From the NCBI GenBank assembly GCA_012735575.1, contig JAAYGY010000002.1:1-64000 (forward strand): DNA of 64,000 nucleotides, read 5' to 3'. The stretch comes from Clostridiales bacterium. GTDB taxonomy: Bacteria > Bacillota > Clostridia > Caldicoprobacterales > UBA3941. Below the pieces are notes generated by a model. It was given only the letters and a program-made list of their open reading frames with translations. It was not told the DNA's origin and did not search any database. The translations under genes were made by a program, and so were the position numbers. Positions 36,796 to 45,196 of this stretch are shown piece by piece (position 1 is the first letter of the stretch; each line of letters begins with the position of its first letter).

Positions 36796-36839
36796 AAATC
36801 CGAACATTAGGTTAAAAACTTAAAAAAATGTTCCAATTC
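36796..36839 (+). promoter_or_regulatory. Inverted PurBox pair before the purine permease
   Basis: AAATCCGAACATT (36796-36808) is an exact PurBox. An inverted, weaker box AATGTTCCAATTC (36827-36839) lies 18 bases on, the same spacing as upstream of purC. This suggests PurR control of the permease in addition to its riboswitch. Confidence 0.8.
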
Positions 36840-36842
36840 TCA

Positions 36843-36871
36843 TTGACATTTTCGTACTCCTTTGGTATATT
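36843..36871 (+). promoter_or_regulatory. Sigma-A promoter of the permease gene
   Basis: TTGACA (36843-36848), a 17-base spacer, TATATT (36866-36871). Confidence 0.8.
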
Positions 36872-36888
36872 AACTATGTGACAAGTAG

Positions 36889-36959
36889 CACTCATATAAT
36901 CCTGATAATTGGTTCAGGAGTTTCTACCAGGCAGCCGTAACTGCCAAAGGCTATGAGTG
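36889..36959 (+). promoter_or_regulatory. Purine (guanine-type) riboswitch aptamer
   Basis: P1 arms CACTCATA (36889-36896) and TATGAGTG (36952-36959); J1/2 TAATC; P2 CCTGA/TTCAGG; J2/3 GTTTCTACC; P3 GGCAG/CTGCC; L2 TTGG able to kiss L3 CCGTAA. The base before TATGAGTG (position 74 equivalent) is C, which specifies guanine or hypoxanthine rather than adenine. AAAG before GGC is a small insertion in J3/1. Confidence 0.9.
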
Positions 36960-36998
36960 AATTGTATGATATTGTAGAGCTTTTAAGCTTTCCAATAT

Positions 36999-37044
36999 AG
37001 GCAAATAGATTCACTCAGGTCATGAATCTATTTGCCTCTTTTTT
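36999..37044 (+). terminator. Riboswitch terminator before the permease
   Basis: AGGCAAATAGATTCA (36999-37013) pairs perfectly with TGAATCTATTTGCCT (37023-37037), followed by CTTTTTTC. ATTCACTCA (37009-37017) can instead pair with TGAGTGAAT (36954-36962) from P1, forming the antiterminator. Confidence 0.88.
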
Positions 37045-37096
37045 CATAATATTGAAATTACTACAAGACCTGATAATAACAAAGGAGGAAACACAA

Positions 37097-38434
37097 ATGA
37101 ACGGTTTCTTTGAACGAACTTTTAAGCTAAAGGAGCACAACACAAATGTAAGAACTGAGATTATGGCCGGTATTACAACATTTATGACCATGGCTTATAT
37201 TCTAGTTGTTAATCCCAACATTTTATCTTCTGCCGGCATGGATAGGGGCGCTGTCTTTACTGCAACAGCTCTATCAGCAGCTATAGCTACAATTGCCATG
37301 GCATTTTTAGCTAACTATCCCGTAGCTCTTGCATCGGGAATGGGACTTAATGCTTTTTTCGCAATAGTTGCATCTCAATATTCATGGGAAATAGCATTAG
37401 TCGCTATACTTCTTGAAGGTATTATTTTTATTCTTTTGTCATTAGTCAATTTTAGAGAAGCAATTGTCAATGGTATCCCTGAAAATCTTAAATATGCTAT
37501 AACTGTAGGAATAGGACTCTTTATTGCACTTATTGGTTTACAAAATGCTGGAGTAGTAGTAGCAAGCCCAGATACTATAATGGGACTTGGAGATTTAAAA
37601 AGCATACCTGTAATTTTATCCCTTATAGGATTATTAGGCATTATATACATGACTCATAAGGGAGTAAAAGGTGCGCTCCTTTGGGGTATTTTAGGCACAT
37701 ATGTATTAGGAATTATATGTCAGCTAATTGGACTATATACTGTTGATCCAGATGCGGGTAGATTTGACCTTATTCCATCCTTGCAGCTTATTTCATTGCC
37801 ACCTTCAATAAGGCCTACCCTTTTCAAATTTGATTTTGCTGGAGCTTTTAAGTTAGGATTTGAATTTATAGTTATTATGTTTTCTTTCCTGTTTGTGGAT
37901 ATTTTCGATACAGTGGGAACTCTTATTGGTGTCGCCAGCAAGGGAAATCTCCTCGATAAGGATGGTAAACTACCTAGAGCAAAAGAAGCTCTAATGGCAG
38001 ATGCCATAGGTACTGTTTCAGGTGCTTGCCTGGGTACTTCTACAGTTACCAGCTATGTAGAAAGTGCAGCTGGTGTAGCAGAAGGTGGAAGAACTGGATT
38101 AACTTCACTTGTTACCGGAGTACTGTTTGTAGTGGCTTTAATATTTGCCCCCATCTTTACTGCAATACCTTCCTTTGCAACTGCACCTGCTTTGGTTGTG
38201 GTAGGCTTGTTTATGGTAACAGCTATTACTAAGATTGATTTTAGCGATTTTACCGAAGGTTTACCAGCATTCCTGGCAATTATAATGATGCCCTTTACAA
38301 GCAGTATTGCTGAAGGTATAGTATTTGGTATGCTATCCTGGGTTATTCTGAAAGTAGTCACCGGAAATGCTAAGAAAGTTCAACCCATCATGTACATTCT
38401 TGCAGTATTGTTTATCTTAAAAATAATTCTCTAA
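37097..38434 (+). CDS. NCS2-family purine permease (AzgA/PbuG-like)
   Basis: A 445-residue, about 13-TM transporter of the AzgA-like NCS2 branch, probably carrying guanine/hypoxanthine or adenine. The N-terminus is FKLKEHNTNVRTEIMAGITTFMTMAYILVVNP, with GMGLNAFFA and the later DIFDTVGTLIGVASK (TM8 region), then GTSTVTSYVESAAGVAEGGRTGLTS. The ATG at 37097 follows AAAGGAGG; the longer open frame to 37022 begins inside the terminator. A guanine riboswitch and PurBoxes upstream support purine import. Confidence 0.93.
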   Translation: MNGFFERTFKLKEHNTNVRTEIMAGITTFMTMAYILVVNPNILSSAGMDRGAVFTATALSAAIATIAMAFLANYPVALASGMGLNAFFAIVASQYSWEIALVAILLEGIIFILLSLVNFREAIVNGIPENLKYAITVGIGLFIALIGLQNAGVVVASPDTIMGLGDLKSIPVILSLIGLLGIIYMTHKGVKGALLWGILGTYVLGIICQLIGLYTVDPDAGRFDLIPSLQLISLPPSIRPTLFKFDFAGAFKLGFEFIVIMFSFLFVDIFDTVGTLIGVASKGNLLDKDGKLPRAKEALMADAIGTVSGACLGTSTVTSYVESAAGVAEGGRTGLTSLVTGVLFVVALIFAPIFTAIPSFATAPALVVVGLFMVTAITKIDFSDFTEGLPAFLAIIMMPFTSSIAEGIVFGMLSWVILKVVTGNAKKVQPIMYILAVLFILKIIL

Positions 38435-38480
38435 AGACTATACTTCATATATAGTTAATAGGGAACATCAAATAATGAGA

Positions 38481-38513
38481 AAACACCCGATGCTTTTACA
38501 GCTTCGGGTGTTT
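38481..38513. terminator. Bidirectional terminator between permease and dapB
   Basis: AAACACCCGA (38481-38490) pairs with TCGGGTGTTT (38504-38513), with extra GC pairs inside and A/T-rich flanks on both sides of converging genes. Confidence 0.75.
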
Positions 38514-38536
38514 CTGTGTGTAATGATAATATTATA

Positions 38537-39763
38537 TTATAGGCCAAATTCATCAATTAGCATATCCATTGCTTGTTTTTCATGGATTTTATCAATAAAA
38601 CAATCGATTCTTATGTTAGAAGTAACTGAAGCTTTAATGGGGATATTATGCCTGGTGAACAGCTCAAAGACGCTGGCGGCTATTTTTGGATGTTGTTCTA
38701 GACCCAATCCTTCAATAGACAACTTTACAATATTGGTATCCAGCTTTATGGATAGGCCACTATCTTTTGAAACCAGATCTTTACAAAAGCTCTCCGCTTG
38801 TTGAAGATTATCTGCTGACAGAGCAAAAGCTATATCACTCATTCTGTCTGCAGGAGAGGTTTGACTAATTAACTCCAAATAATTATTTCCGCCAGCAAAT
38901 TCTCTATATATATTTGCAATGGTATTAAGCTTTGCAGGCGCGTTACGAATAGATACCAGAATAATATTGTCGTGAGTAGTAATATTGGTAACTGGACTTC
39001 TATCATCTAGTACATTTTTCATATTATATAATCCAGGAGCTCTATTTGCCATATATCTTGCTGCCCTGAGTGCTCCTACGGCAAATATCTGTTTAGAGTA
39101 TGCAGTATGTTCTATTTCAATAGTTTCATCGTTTCCAGCAAACAAAACTGTATGCTGCCCTACAATGGTGCCTCCGCGAATAGCATGGATTCCTAGGTCA
39201 GAAGGAGATCTCCTTTCATTTTTAGAATGCCTGCCATATATATAGTTTTTCGAATTTAGAAATACTTCATTTATAGCATCTGCCAAGGCATAGGCGGTTC
39301 CACTGGGAGCATCAATTTTCTGATTATGATGCTTTTCAATAATTTCTATATCAAAGGAATCGCCAAGCACCTGTGCTGCTTTTTGAATAAGTTGGTACAT
39401 CAGATTAACACCTACAGACATATTGGCAGCTTGTAAAATGGGTATGGTTTTGCTGTATTCTGTTATGGTTTCCAGTTCCTTTGGACTAAAGCCTGTAGTT
39501 GCAATTACAAGGGCACAATTTCGTTTAACAGCTGCGTCAAGCAAAGAGGGCAGAGCCTTAGGCAGGGAAAAATCTATTATAACATCACAATCCTCGCTGC
39601 ATTCTGCTAATGACGAGTATACCGGGAATGGGTTATCATAGGCATCGGTAACTCTGTCGATTCCGGCCACAACTTGTATATCAGGTTGTTTAACTGCCAT
39701 AGATGCAACTACTTGCCCCATCTTACCATTACATCCATGGATAATTATTTTTGTCATATGCAA
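38537..39763 (-). CDS. dapB: 4-hydroxy-tetrahydrodipicolinate reductase fused to tandem ACT domains
   Basis: DapB makes tetrahydrodipicolinate with NAD(P)H in lysine/diaminopimelate synthesis. Residues 1-255 are a complete DapB: IIIHGCNGKMGQVV, FSLPKAL, ATTGF, MSVGVNLMY and the catalytic EKHHNQKIDAPSGTA. Normal DapB ends there (about 250-270 residues). Here ~150 more residues follow (about 258-408), aligning with the aspartokinase ACT-ACT module: NIILVSIRNAPAKLNTIANIY for ACT1 and VKLSIEGLGLEQHPKIAASVFE for ACT2, ending in DEFGL. That suggests allosteric control, for example by lysine, but the ligand is unproven. TTG start at 39763, RBS AGGAG. It is downstream of asd under a lysine riboswitch. 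Confidence 0.9.
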   Translation of the reverse strand: MHMTKIIIHGCNGKMGQVVASMAVKQPDIQVVAGIDRVTDAYDNPFPVYSSLAECSEDCDVIIDFSLPKALPSLLDAAVKRNCALVIATTGFSPKELETITEYSKTIPILQAANMSVGVNLMYQLIQKAAQVLGDSFDIEIIEKHHNQKIDAPSGTAYALADAINEVFLNSKNYIYGRHSKNERRSPSDLGIHAIRGGTIVGQHTVLFAGNDETIEIEHTAYSKQIFAVGALRAARYMANRAPGLYNMKNVLDDRSPVTNITTHDNIILVSIRNAPAKLNTIANIYREFAGGNNYLELISQTSPADRMSDIAFALSADNLQQAESFCKDLVSKDSGLSIKLDTNIVKLSIEGLGLEQHPKIAASVFELFTRHNIPIKASVTSNIRIDCFIDKIHEKQAMDMLIDEFGL

Positions 39764-39810
39764 GAAACACTCCTGTCTTTAATTAATTTGAGATGATAAG
39801 CAGGTCTGTT

Positions 39811-40818
39811 TTAAGATTCATTTTGCCAGTACCATATTAGCTTTTCAGCAATTTGGACAGTATTGGTGGCAGCACCTTTCCTAATGTTATCAGCAACAAC
39901 CCATAAGTTAATCCCGTAATCAACGCTTTCATCCCTTCGGATTCTGCCTACAAAGACCTGATCCTTTCCATTACATTTTATAGGCATTGGATATTGATTG
40001 TTTACAGGATCGTCAATTACTTCAATACCTGGAGCATTAGCTAATAGATTTTTCAATTCTTCTAAATCAAAATCCTGTTTTAGTTCTACGTTTATAGATT
40101 CACTGTGTCCGTTGTATACAGGAACCCTAACGGTTGTAGCAGTGATTCTCAAACTATTATCGTTGAAGATTTTTTTGGTCTCTTGGATCATCTTCATCTC
40201 TTCTTTAGTATATCCATTGTCTAAGAAGGAATCAATATGAGGTATACAATTGCTAAAGATAGGATGAGGGAATTTTTTTGGTTCTTCTCCCTTAATACCA
40301 TTTTCTAGGTCTTTGTATCCTGCCACACCAGCTCCTGAAACAGCTTGATAGGTGGAATAGACAATTCTCTTGATACCATACTTGTCATATAAAGGCTTTA
40401 AGGCGACTACAGCCTGTATGGTAGAGCAATTGGGATTGGCTATTATACCCTTATGGTTAAGAACTTCTTCCGGGTTTACCTCGGGAACCACTAAAGGTAC
40501 ATTTGGATCCATCCTCCATGCACTACTGTTATCAATAACTACTATTCCCTTTTCAGCAGCAATAGGAGCATAGGTTTGGCTTACACTGCCTCCTGCAGAA
40601 AATAGAGCAATGTCTATATCCTTACCGTCAAAGCATGTAGGAGTAAGCTCTTCTATTACATAGTCCTTGCCCATGAAATTAATGACTGAGCCGGCAGATC
40701 GAGCAGAAGCAAACATATAGTATTTGTCAATAGGTAGCTGTTTCTCCTCTAGGACTTCCAAAAATTTACGACCTACCATTCCAGTAACTCCAACTATTGC
40801 AAGATTATACTTTTTCAT
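39811..40818 (-). CDS. asd: Aspartate-semialdehyde dehydrogenase
   Basis: Reduces aspartyl-phosphate to the semialdehyde. The N-terminus NLAIVGVTGMVGRKFLEVLEE is the NADP fold. The catalytic Cys lies in NPNCSTIQAV. FSNCIPHIDSF, PVYNGHSESI and the C-terminal NLWVVADNIRKGAATNTVQIAE complete the family. It is 335 residues. First gene after the lysine riboswitch on the minus strand; dapB follows after 47 bases. Confidence 0.95.
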   Translation of the reverse strand: MKKYNLAIVGVTGMVGRKFLEVLEEKQLPIDKYYMFASARSAGSVINFMGKDYVIEELTPTCFDGKDIDIALFSAGGSVSQTYAPIAAEKGIVVIDNSSAWRMDPNVPLVVPEVNPEEVLNHKGIIANPNCSTIQAVVALKPLYDKYGIKRIVYSTYQAVSGAGVAGYKDLENGIKGEEPKKFPHPIFSNCIPHIDSFLDNGYTKEEMKMIQETKKIFNDNSLRITATTVRVPVYNGHSESINVELKQDFDLEELKNLLANAPGIEVIDDPVNNQYPMPIKCNGKDQVFVGRIRRDESVDYGINLWVVADNIRKGAATNTVQIAEKLIWYWQNES

Positions 40819-40866
40819 AATTTGCCTCCCTAATATATAAAATTAAAACTTATCCAAATAAAATAA

Positions 40867-40887
40867 CGGCTGATGTATCACCAGCCG
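40867..40887 (-). terminator. Terminator of the lysine riboswitch
   Basis: On the minus strand CGGCTGGTG pairs with CATCAGCCG around ATA, followed by U-rich TTATTTTATTT. It lies between the aptamer and asd. Confidence 0.8.
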
Positions 40888-40925
40888 CTTTCGCCATACT
40901 TGTAGAAATAACAAGTCCTACGAAA

Positions 40926-41098
40926 GCAGTTAGCTCTCCATCAAATTAATATTTGATGACAATCCTAGAGTTATTTACCCTAGGACCAAGGTATAAATTG
41001 CGGATCTTTATACCTTTCGGCATCTTTTCCTTTAGGTTCCTTCAACGAATTCCGCCTTCTCCGGTAACTTACTCATAAAAGATGCACCTCTAAACTGC
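40926..41098 (-). promoter_or_regulatory. Lysine riboswitch (L box)
   Basis: Read on the minus strand, the element begins with GCAGTTTAGAGGTGC and ends with GGAGAGCTAACTGC, giving P1. Conserved L-box blocks in order: AGAGGTGC, GAGTAA, GAAGGAACCTAAAGG, GATGCCGAAAGG, GGTCCTAGGG, and GTCATCAAAT...ATTTGATGGAGAGCTA. It precedes asd-dapB, so lysine should shut off these genes by termination. Confidence 0.93.
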
Positions 41099-41150
41099 AT
41101 TTGGATATGAAAACTAAACTTGTTTTATAGAGTTAGTTTGTTTTCAATTT

Positions 41151-41179
41151 ATGATACCATTGATAAATGCGGATGTCAA
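41151..41179 (-). promoter_or_regulatory. Promoter of the asd-dapB leader
   Basis: On the minus strand: TTGACA (41179-41174), a 17-base spacer, TATCAT (41156-41151). Close to consensus and correctly placed before the lysine aptamer. Confidence 0.82.
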
Positions 41180-41523
41180 ATGATTTTATGCAAAATATTA
41201 CTTCGAATCCTGCAATTAATTGAAAATTTCCCATTGATATTTCTTGTAGAAAAAGGTATATTATCAGTACATCATCTAAGTGCTATTCCAGTTGTATTTA
41301 AACCGGTTAATAAAACCTGGAAAAATGTCAAAGGGGGAGAATATTTGGCAAACATGATAAATTGAAATGTTTAAAGATCATGGAATAATCTGTTATCCCA
41401 GAAAAACGGCTTAATTATCTATGATTCATAAAACCTATAGTATAATCTATACCATTTACATGAGAATAAACATATAGTAAAATAGAAATAACTTATGAGA
41501 TATTATACGAGGAGGCTATTGAT
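41180..41523. other. 344-base gap before dapA
   Basis: No credible gene. A frame spanning 41120-41365 lacks a ribosome binding site and runs through the asd promoter. A dapA promoter is expected in its right end; TATAGTATAAT-like AT-rich stretches near 41437 and 41476 are candidates, but no clear -35 can be assigned. Confidence 0.5.
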
Positions 41524-42399
41524 ATGAAAGAGTGGGGACGATTGCTTACTGCCATGGTGACACCTTTTGATGAAAATTTGGATGTTGATTATGATAAGGC
41601 TGTGGAGCTTGCCAAAAAAATTATTGATGATGGTAGTACAGCTATAGTTGTAGTAGGAACTACAGGGGAGTCTCCTACGCTGACATCTGAAGAAAAGTAT
41701 GAGTTATTTAGGATACTAAAAAGGGAAGTAAATGCACCAATAATAGCAGGCATTGGTACCAACTGCACTAGAGCAACTATAGAGGCAGGAAAATTAGCTA
41801 TCGAGAGCAAGGCTGATGGAGTAATGGTAGTTGTACCATATTACAATAAACCTAATCAAAAAGGCCTATATGAACATTTTAGGACTGTTGCTGAAGCTAT
41901 TGATCTGCCTATGATGCCCTATAATGTTCCATCAAGGACTGGTGGTAATATGGAAGCTGAAACTACTATAGCCCTATCAAAGATACACAATATTGTAGCA
42001 GTAAAAGAAGCTAGTGGAAATATGGATCAAATTACCAAGATAATTGCTGGATGCCATAAGGATTTCCTAGTCTATTCAGGAGATGATGCCTTTACCCTTC
42101 CAACCTTGTGCGCTGGTGGGTATGGAGTGGTCAGTGTAGCGGCACAAGTTGCTGGACGTAAGATAAGGGAAATGATAGATGCTTATGTAAACGGCGATAT
42201 TAACACAGCGGCCAAAATTCACCAAGCTTTAAATCCCCTGTTCAATGCATTGTTTATGACTACAAACCCCATACCTGTTAAAGCTGCTTTAAATATAATG
42301 GGAATGAATGTTGGTGGATTGCGCTTACCTTTGGTAGAAGCCGATGAAAAGGTAAAAGATACATTAAGGGAAGAATTACACTCTTTGGGCCTTATATAA
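41524..42399 (+). CDS. dapA: 4-hydroxy-tetrahydrodipicolinate synthase
   Basis: Condenses pyruvate and aspartate semialdehyde. VVVGTTGESPTL, the catalytic Tyr Y133 in PYNVPSRTGG and the Schiff-base lysine K161 in VKEASGNMDQ are at the standard positions. It is 291 residues. ATG 41524 follows GAGGAGG. It is divergent from the asd-dapB transcript; no riboswitch was seen on this strand. Confidence 0.95.
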   Translation: MKEWGRLLTAMVTPFDENLDVDYDKAVELAKKIIDDGSTAIVVVGTTGESPTLTSEEKYELFRILKREVNAPIIAGIGTNCTRATIEAGKLAIESKADGVMVVVPYYNKPNQKGLYEHFRTVAEAIDLPMMPYNVPSRTGGNMEAETTIALSKIHNIVAVKEASGNMDQITKIIAGCHKDFLVYSGDDAFTLPTLCAGGYGVVSVAAQVAGRKIREMIDAYVNGDINTAAKIHQALNPLFNALFMTTNPIPVKAALNIMGMNVGGLRLPLVEADEKVKDTLREELHSLGLI

Positions 42400-42511
42400 A
42401 TAGGTTGTTGCTTTACACCTATTGTTTTTTGATTTTTTATAGTTTTTTTGTTAAAATACAATAATAAACAAAGGAAAGACATGACTTGTTGTCTGAGAAA
42501 GGGCTGTTGAG

Positions 42512-43363
42512 ATGTTTGGTGGATTTTTTAATAGAATGTATTATGGCAACCCCAACAAACCAGATCTTAAAAAGGAAGATATGAAAGAGGGGCCCATTAA
42601 ACTATTTTTTATTGTACTACAGGTTAGGTTTTGGAAACTAATTCAGCTTAACTTGCTATATTCTATATTCTGGATTCCAGCCTTTGCTGTAACCTATATG
42701 AATCTTATGGCTGTGTCTCAATCTCCAGAGGTGCTACAATCTTCAGGTAATATTCAAAGTTTTCTTTTTACAATGCTATTAATGCTAGTGCCTTGTATGC
42801 TTATTGCAGGACCGGCAACAGCAGGTACTAGCTATGTAATTAGAAACTGGGCTAGAGACGAGCACGCATGGTTATGGAGCGACTTTAAGGATGCTTGGAA
42901 ACAGAACTGGAAAGAAAGTCTATTGATCATGCTAATTAACGGCATAGCCTTGCTGGTGTTTTATGTAAATATTACTTTCTATACAGTTCAAGCTCAACAA
43001 AATCTGTTATTCACTGTATTGCGTTACTTGATTATGGTTATAGGCATAATATACGCAATGATGAACATGTTTATATTTCCCATGTTAGTAACATATAAGC
43101 TTAAGGTTAGGGAAATATTTAAGAATGCTATAATCTTTACAATGGCGGAGTTGCCCAGAGCTTTTGTTATATTCTTGTTAGCCTTTTTACTTTTCGGTGT
43201 AGTATTTTATTATAGTATTCCTTTTATTCTGCCTTTCTTTATCATAGGTCTGACTTTCCCTATGTTCATAACGATTTCTTTTGCAAACTGGGTTTTTGAA
43301 AAATATCTTAACAAGAGACTAAGAGAAGAAAATGAAGAAATAGAAACAAATGAGGCGCCCTAG
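42512..43363 (+). CDS. YesL/DUF624-family membrane protein
   Basis: A 283-residue protein with about five to six hydrophobic segments and a C-terminal charged tail (NKRLREENEEIETNEAP). The N-terminus (MFGGFFNRMYYGNPNKPDLKKEDMKEGPIKLF) and the central WSDFKDAWKQNWKESLLI match DUF624 proteins, often found with sugar-uptake genes. No such genes are adjacent here. The function is unknown. The ATG at 42512 has a modest ribosome binding site. Confidence 0.7.
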   Translation: MFGGFFNRMYYGNPNKPDLKKEDMKEGPIKLFFIVLQVRFWKLIQLNLLYSIFWIPAFAVTYMNLMAVSQSPEVLQSSGNIQSFLFTMLLMLVPCMLIAGPATAGTSYVIRNWARDEHAWLWSDFKDAWKQNWKESLLIMLINGIALLVFYVNITFYTVQAQQNLLFTVLRYLIMVIGIIYAMMNMFIFPMLVTYKLKVREIFKNAIIFTMAELPRAFVIFLLAFLLFGVVFYYSIPFILPFFIIGLTFPMFITISFANWVFEKYLNKRLREENEEIETNEAP

Positions 43364-43405
43364 AGGCCCTCTTTTTTAAAGGAAAATTATAAGGAGCTTA
43401 ATACA

Positions 43406-44140
43406 ATGTATCAAGAATTTGCCTATATATACGATAAAATGATGGAAGATGTTGATTATATACAGTGGGTTGATTATATAGAAAGTTTGTTTTCCCTATA
43501 TAATGTGAAACCTAGAGATATTGCAGATTTAGCCTGTGGCACTGGTAATATAACGACTATAATGGCGGAGCGGGGTTATAATATGATAGGAATTGATAGC
43601 TCACAAGATATGCTGTTGGTTGCCCAGGAAAAGTCGAGAAAAAAAGGATTGAAGATACCTTTTGTTTGCCAGGATATGAGAGAAATTGCACTCCACAGGC
43701 AGGCAGATGCAGTCCTTATCATGTGTGACGGAATTAATTATATTATTGATGATGAGGATATTGACAGAGTTTTCTCTCTTATTTACAATATTCTAAGACC
43801 TGGAGGAGTCTTATTATTTGATATAAGCAGCTATTACAAACTATCTACTATTTTAGGGGATAATATTATTATAGATGACGGCCATGGTATTTTTCTTGTA
43901 TGGGAAAATAGTTTTGACACTGAAGAAAATATCTGTACAATGGATTTAACTTTTTTTCTTCAGGAAGACTCCCTATACAGGAGATTTGATGAGATCCATA
44001 TGCAAAAGGCTTATCATGCACAAGATCTTGTTGATAAATTGGAGCAAAAGAGGTTTAAAAATATTAACTGCTATCATCATCTAAGCTTTGATACTCCTAA
44101 AAAGCATAGTCAGAGATTGATGTTCGCGGCACAAAAATAA
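43406..44140 (+). CDS. Class I SAM-dependent methyltransferase
   Basis: A 244-residue Rossmann methyltransferase. YDKMMEDVDYIQWVDYI precedes motif I IADLACGTGNITTIMAERG, followed by IGIDSSQDMLLVAQEKS (motif Post I) and LRPGGVLLFDISS (motif III). It resembles YrrT/UbiE-like small-molecule methyltransferases; substrate unknown. ATG 43406 follows AAGGAGC. Confidence 0.85.
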   Translation: MYQEFAYIYDKMMEDVDYIQWVDYIESLFSLYNVKPRDIADLACGTGNITTIMAERGYNMIGIDSSQDMLLVAQEKSRKKGLKIPFVCQDMREIALHRQADAVLIMCDGINYIIDDEDIDRVFSLIYNILRPGGVLLFDISSYYKLSTILGDNIIIDDGHGIFLVWENSFDTEENICTMDLTFFLQEDSLYRRFDEIHMQKAYHAQDLVDKLEQKRFKNINCYHHLSFDTPKKHSQRLMFAAQK

Positions 44141-44236
44141 TATTTACCTTATATGAAGGTGTTAAATAAACATAATTAGAGTTCGTCAATCATATTTAAC
44201 AAAAAAATACAATTTGGAATGTGAGGTACTATAGAT

Positions 44237-45121
44237 ATGAAAGACTATATAATAAGAGCAACAGCAGCCAATGGCAATATTAGAGCTTTTGCGGCTACAA
44301 CTACATATCTAGTTGATGCAGCTCGGAAAACTCATGGACTGTACCCAGTAGCCTCAGCTGCTTTAGGGAGAACTTTGACAGCGGCTGCCATGATGGCCAT
44401 TGATTTAAAAGGTAAAGATGACACCTTGTCAGTAGTTATCAAAGGTGGAGGCCCTATAGGCAATATAGTGGTAGTTAGCAAGAGTAATGGGAAAATTAAG
44501 GGTTATGTGGACAATCCCCGCGTAGAACTGCCACTTAACTCATTAGGTAAGCTGGACGTAGCCAGCGCTGTAGGAAATCAGGGAAAGTTAACTGTAATCA
44601 AGGATTTAGGCTTAAAGGAGCCCTATGCCGGTCAGGTTGACTTGGTGACAGGTGAAATCGGGGAGGATTTAGCATATTATATGGCCTACTCTGAACAGCA
44701 ACCATCCGCTGTGACTGTAGGTGTTTTAGTAAATCCTGACGGAAGTGTTAAAGCAGCGGGAGGTTTTATTATTCAGCCTTTGCCTGGGGCACCAGTTGAA
44801 GTGATAGATGAAATAGAAAGAAGAATATACCAAGCACCTGCTATATCTACAATGGTGGATAATGATATGAAACCCGAAGATATTTTAAAACAAATCTTAG
44901 GCCCCATGGATATGAAGGTGAACGATACCGTATATCCAGAATTTTTCTGTGACTGTAATAGGGAAAGATTAGAAGCGGTGCTATTGACTTTAGGAAAAAA
45001 AGAGCTGGAAACTATACTTAAGGAGGATGGACAGGCAGAATTGGTGTGTCATTATTGTAACACTGTATACAATTTTGACGAAGAAGATATAAAACAGCTA
45101 ATCAAATACGCCAGGTCTTAA
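44237..45121 (+). CDS. hslO: Hsp33 redox-regulated chaperone
   Basis: Cytosolic holdase activated by oxidative unfolding. RATAANGNIRAFAATTT at the N-terminus and the C-terminal zinc site CDCNRERLEAVLLTLG...CHYCNTVYNF (CxC and CxxC) are the family signatures. It is 294 residues. ATG 44237 follows GTGAGGT. Confidence 0.95.
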   Translation: MKDYIIRATAANGNIRAFAATTTYLVDAARKTHGLYPVASAALGRTLTAAAMMAIDLKGKDDTLSVVIKGGGPIGNIVVVSKSNGKIKGYVDNPRVELPLNSLGKLDVASAVGNQGKLTVIKDLGLKEPYAGQVDLVTGEIGEDLAYYMAYSEQQPSAVTVGVLVNPDGSVKAAGGFIIQPLPGAPVEVIDEIERRIYQAPAISTMVDNDMKPEDILKQILGPMDMKVNDTVYPEFFCDCNRERLEAVLLTLGKKELETILKEDGQAELVCHYCNTVYNFDEEDIKQLIKYARS

Positions 45122-45196
45122 TTGTGTTTGAATATGGTGCCTTGGTAAGTTTTGTGTTATAATATACTCATTAAATTTTGATGTCGGGAGATGAAA

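Noticed and set aside
37022-37096. N-terminal extension of the purine permease
   Set aside because: The extra codons are in the riboswitch terminator. The AAAGGAGG at 37081 clearly points to ATG 37097.
38475-38804. Plus-strand frame over the end of dapB
   Set aside because: It begins in a terminator hairpin and lies antisense to the ACT part of dapB, which has strong family similarity.
41120-41365. 81-codon open frame between the asd leader and dapA
   Set aside because: It has no ribosome binding site, runs through the minus-strand promoter of the lysine riboswitch, and its protein has low-complexity and no family resemblance.
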